In this document: positions 24,303-24,527 of the stretch, piece by piece | Numbering within the stretch: position 1 is the stretch's first letter | Layout of the letters: each line of letters opens with the position of its first letter | Source: JAZLIC01 sp045617225 | GTDB lineage: Bacteria; Bacillota; Clostridia; Monoglobales; Monoglobaceae | Length of the DNA: 24,527 bases | Direction of reading: 5' to 3' | Assembly (NCBI GenBank): GCA_045617225.1 | Contig: JAZLIC010000072.1 | Location: 1 to 24,527 of the forward strand | Program-made: the position numbers and the translations under genes | Notes under the pieces: model-generated | What the model was told of the DNA's origin: nothing | The model's input: the letters and a program-made list of their open reading frames with translations, nothing else | Databases searched by the model: none

Positions 24303-24527
24303 GATATATAAGATAATAGTAACGGCTCTTATAATAATCGCTGTTGTACTGCTTTCCTGCATAGGATATCTTGCTTATCAGAAAACCGCTGTCAGTCGTT
24401 TGATAAAAAAAGCAAAGTTTGCCGAAACATACGAAATTCAATTTGTGCAGACACTGTCTGCACAAATTCCGTGGTCGCATAATGTCGCGCTGCTGGATAA
24501 GGTGAAAGACAATGACACTCGCATATG
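24292..24527 (+). CDS. Partial ORF: membrane anchor joined in frame to a DUF1016/YhcG-like fragment
   Basis: Seventy-eight codons are visible, open to the window end. ATG 24292 follows another ATG at 24289; both overlap the cpsB stop. Residues 1-7 are basic, 8-29 form one hydrophobic segment with a lipobox-like LLSC (C23), which is what I would expect from an LCP (LytR-CpsA-Psr) protein or lipoprotein gene after cpsB. From about residue 41 the sequence reads like the N-terminal domain of DUF1016/YhcG nuclease-like proteins: AKFAETY, then VQTLSAQIPWSHNVALLDK and VKDNDTRI, and the last two bases allow the W expected next. Such a fusion is not known to me. It may be a real rearrangement, a remnant, or an assembly chimera. 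Confidence 0.55.
   Translation, partial: MRDKIYKIIVTALIIIAVVLLSCIGYLAYQKTAVSRLIKKAKFAETYEIQFVQTLSAQIPWSHNVALLDKVKDNDTRI
24440..24468. repeat. Perfect 29-nt palindrome (14-bp arms, 1-nt centre)
   Basis: Left arm AATTTGTGCAGACA, centre C, right arm TGTCTGCACAAATT, all paired without mismatch. It lies inside the DUF1016-like part (codons 50-59). There is no T-run after it, so it is not a typical terminator. Confidence 0.9.

Noticed and set aside
24440..24468. Palindrome as an intrinsic terminator
   Set aside because: No T-run follows and the open frame continues through it.

Overview
The window looks like a chromosomal segment of a low-to-moderate G+C Firmicute, most likely an anaerobic member of the Clostridia. 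The main evidence is the gene order yybS-gdpP-rplI-dnaB followed by tilS-hpt, a classic Firmicutes arrangement. Gram-positive features support it: strong GGAGG ribosome sites, GTG and TTG starts, and a split CpsC/CpsD tyrosine-kinase system. No rRNA, tRNA, CRISPR array, transposase or integrase was seen.

Layout. (1) Positions 1-960, minus strand: the 5' part of feoB and a complete feoA (ferrous iron uptake), translationally coupled, divergent from everything else. (2) Positions 1181-13217, plus strand: twelve recognisable genes and one 43-codon ORF packed almost without gaps. They are yybS-like membrane protein, c-di-AMP phosphodiesterase GdpP, ribosomal protein bL9, DnaB helicase, TilS, hypoxanthine phosphoribosyltransferase, a single-pass microprotein, a PLP aminotransferase, TrpS, a TagO/WecA-type lipid-linked sugar initiator, UDP-GlcNAc 2-epimerase and a HAD phosphatase. 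A clear intrinsic terminator follows. (3) Positions 13323-21630: a near-consensus extended -10 promoter starts a surface-glycan operon of polysaccharide pyruvyltransferase, an F420-hydrogenase-beta-like iron-sulphur protein, three glycosyltransferases, and two tandem paralogous O-antigen polymerase/ligase-like membrane proteins. (4) Positions 21709-24527: a second extended -10 promoter starts the chain-length/phosphotyrosine module (CpsC-like co-polymerase, CpsD-like BY-kinase, CpsB-like PHP phosphatase), then a truncated ORF running off the window.

How it works together. TagO/WecA and the epimerase can start an undecaprenyl-PP-GlcNAc (ManNAc) glycan. The three glycosyltransferases extend it, the pyruvyltransferase decorates it, and the Wzy/WaaL-like pair polymerises or ligates it. 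CpsC/CpsD/CpsB tune chain length and export by tyrosine phosphorylation. No Wzx flippase or ABC exporter lies in the window, so part of the locus is probably beyond the right edge.

Most unusual points: Tyr-Gly-rich tails on both the kinase and its membrane partner; a tandem duplication of the polymerase gene that carried the 3' end of the preceding glycosyltransferase with it and has a 112-nt perfectly identical block; and the last ORF, which joins a membrane anchor in frame to what reads as a DUF1016/YhcG fragment, with a perfect 14-bp-arm palindrome inside. That last feature could be a genuine rearrangement or an assembly artefact at a contig end. All family assignments come from reading motifs and gene order; no database search was run.
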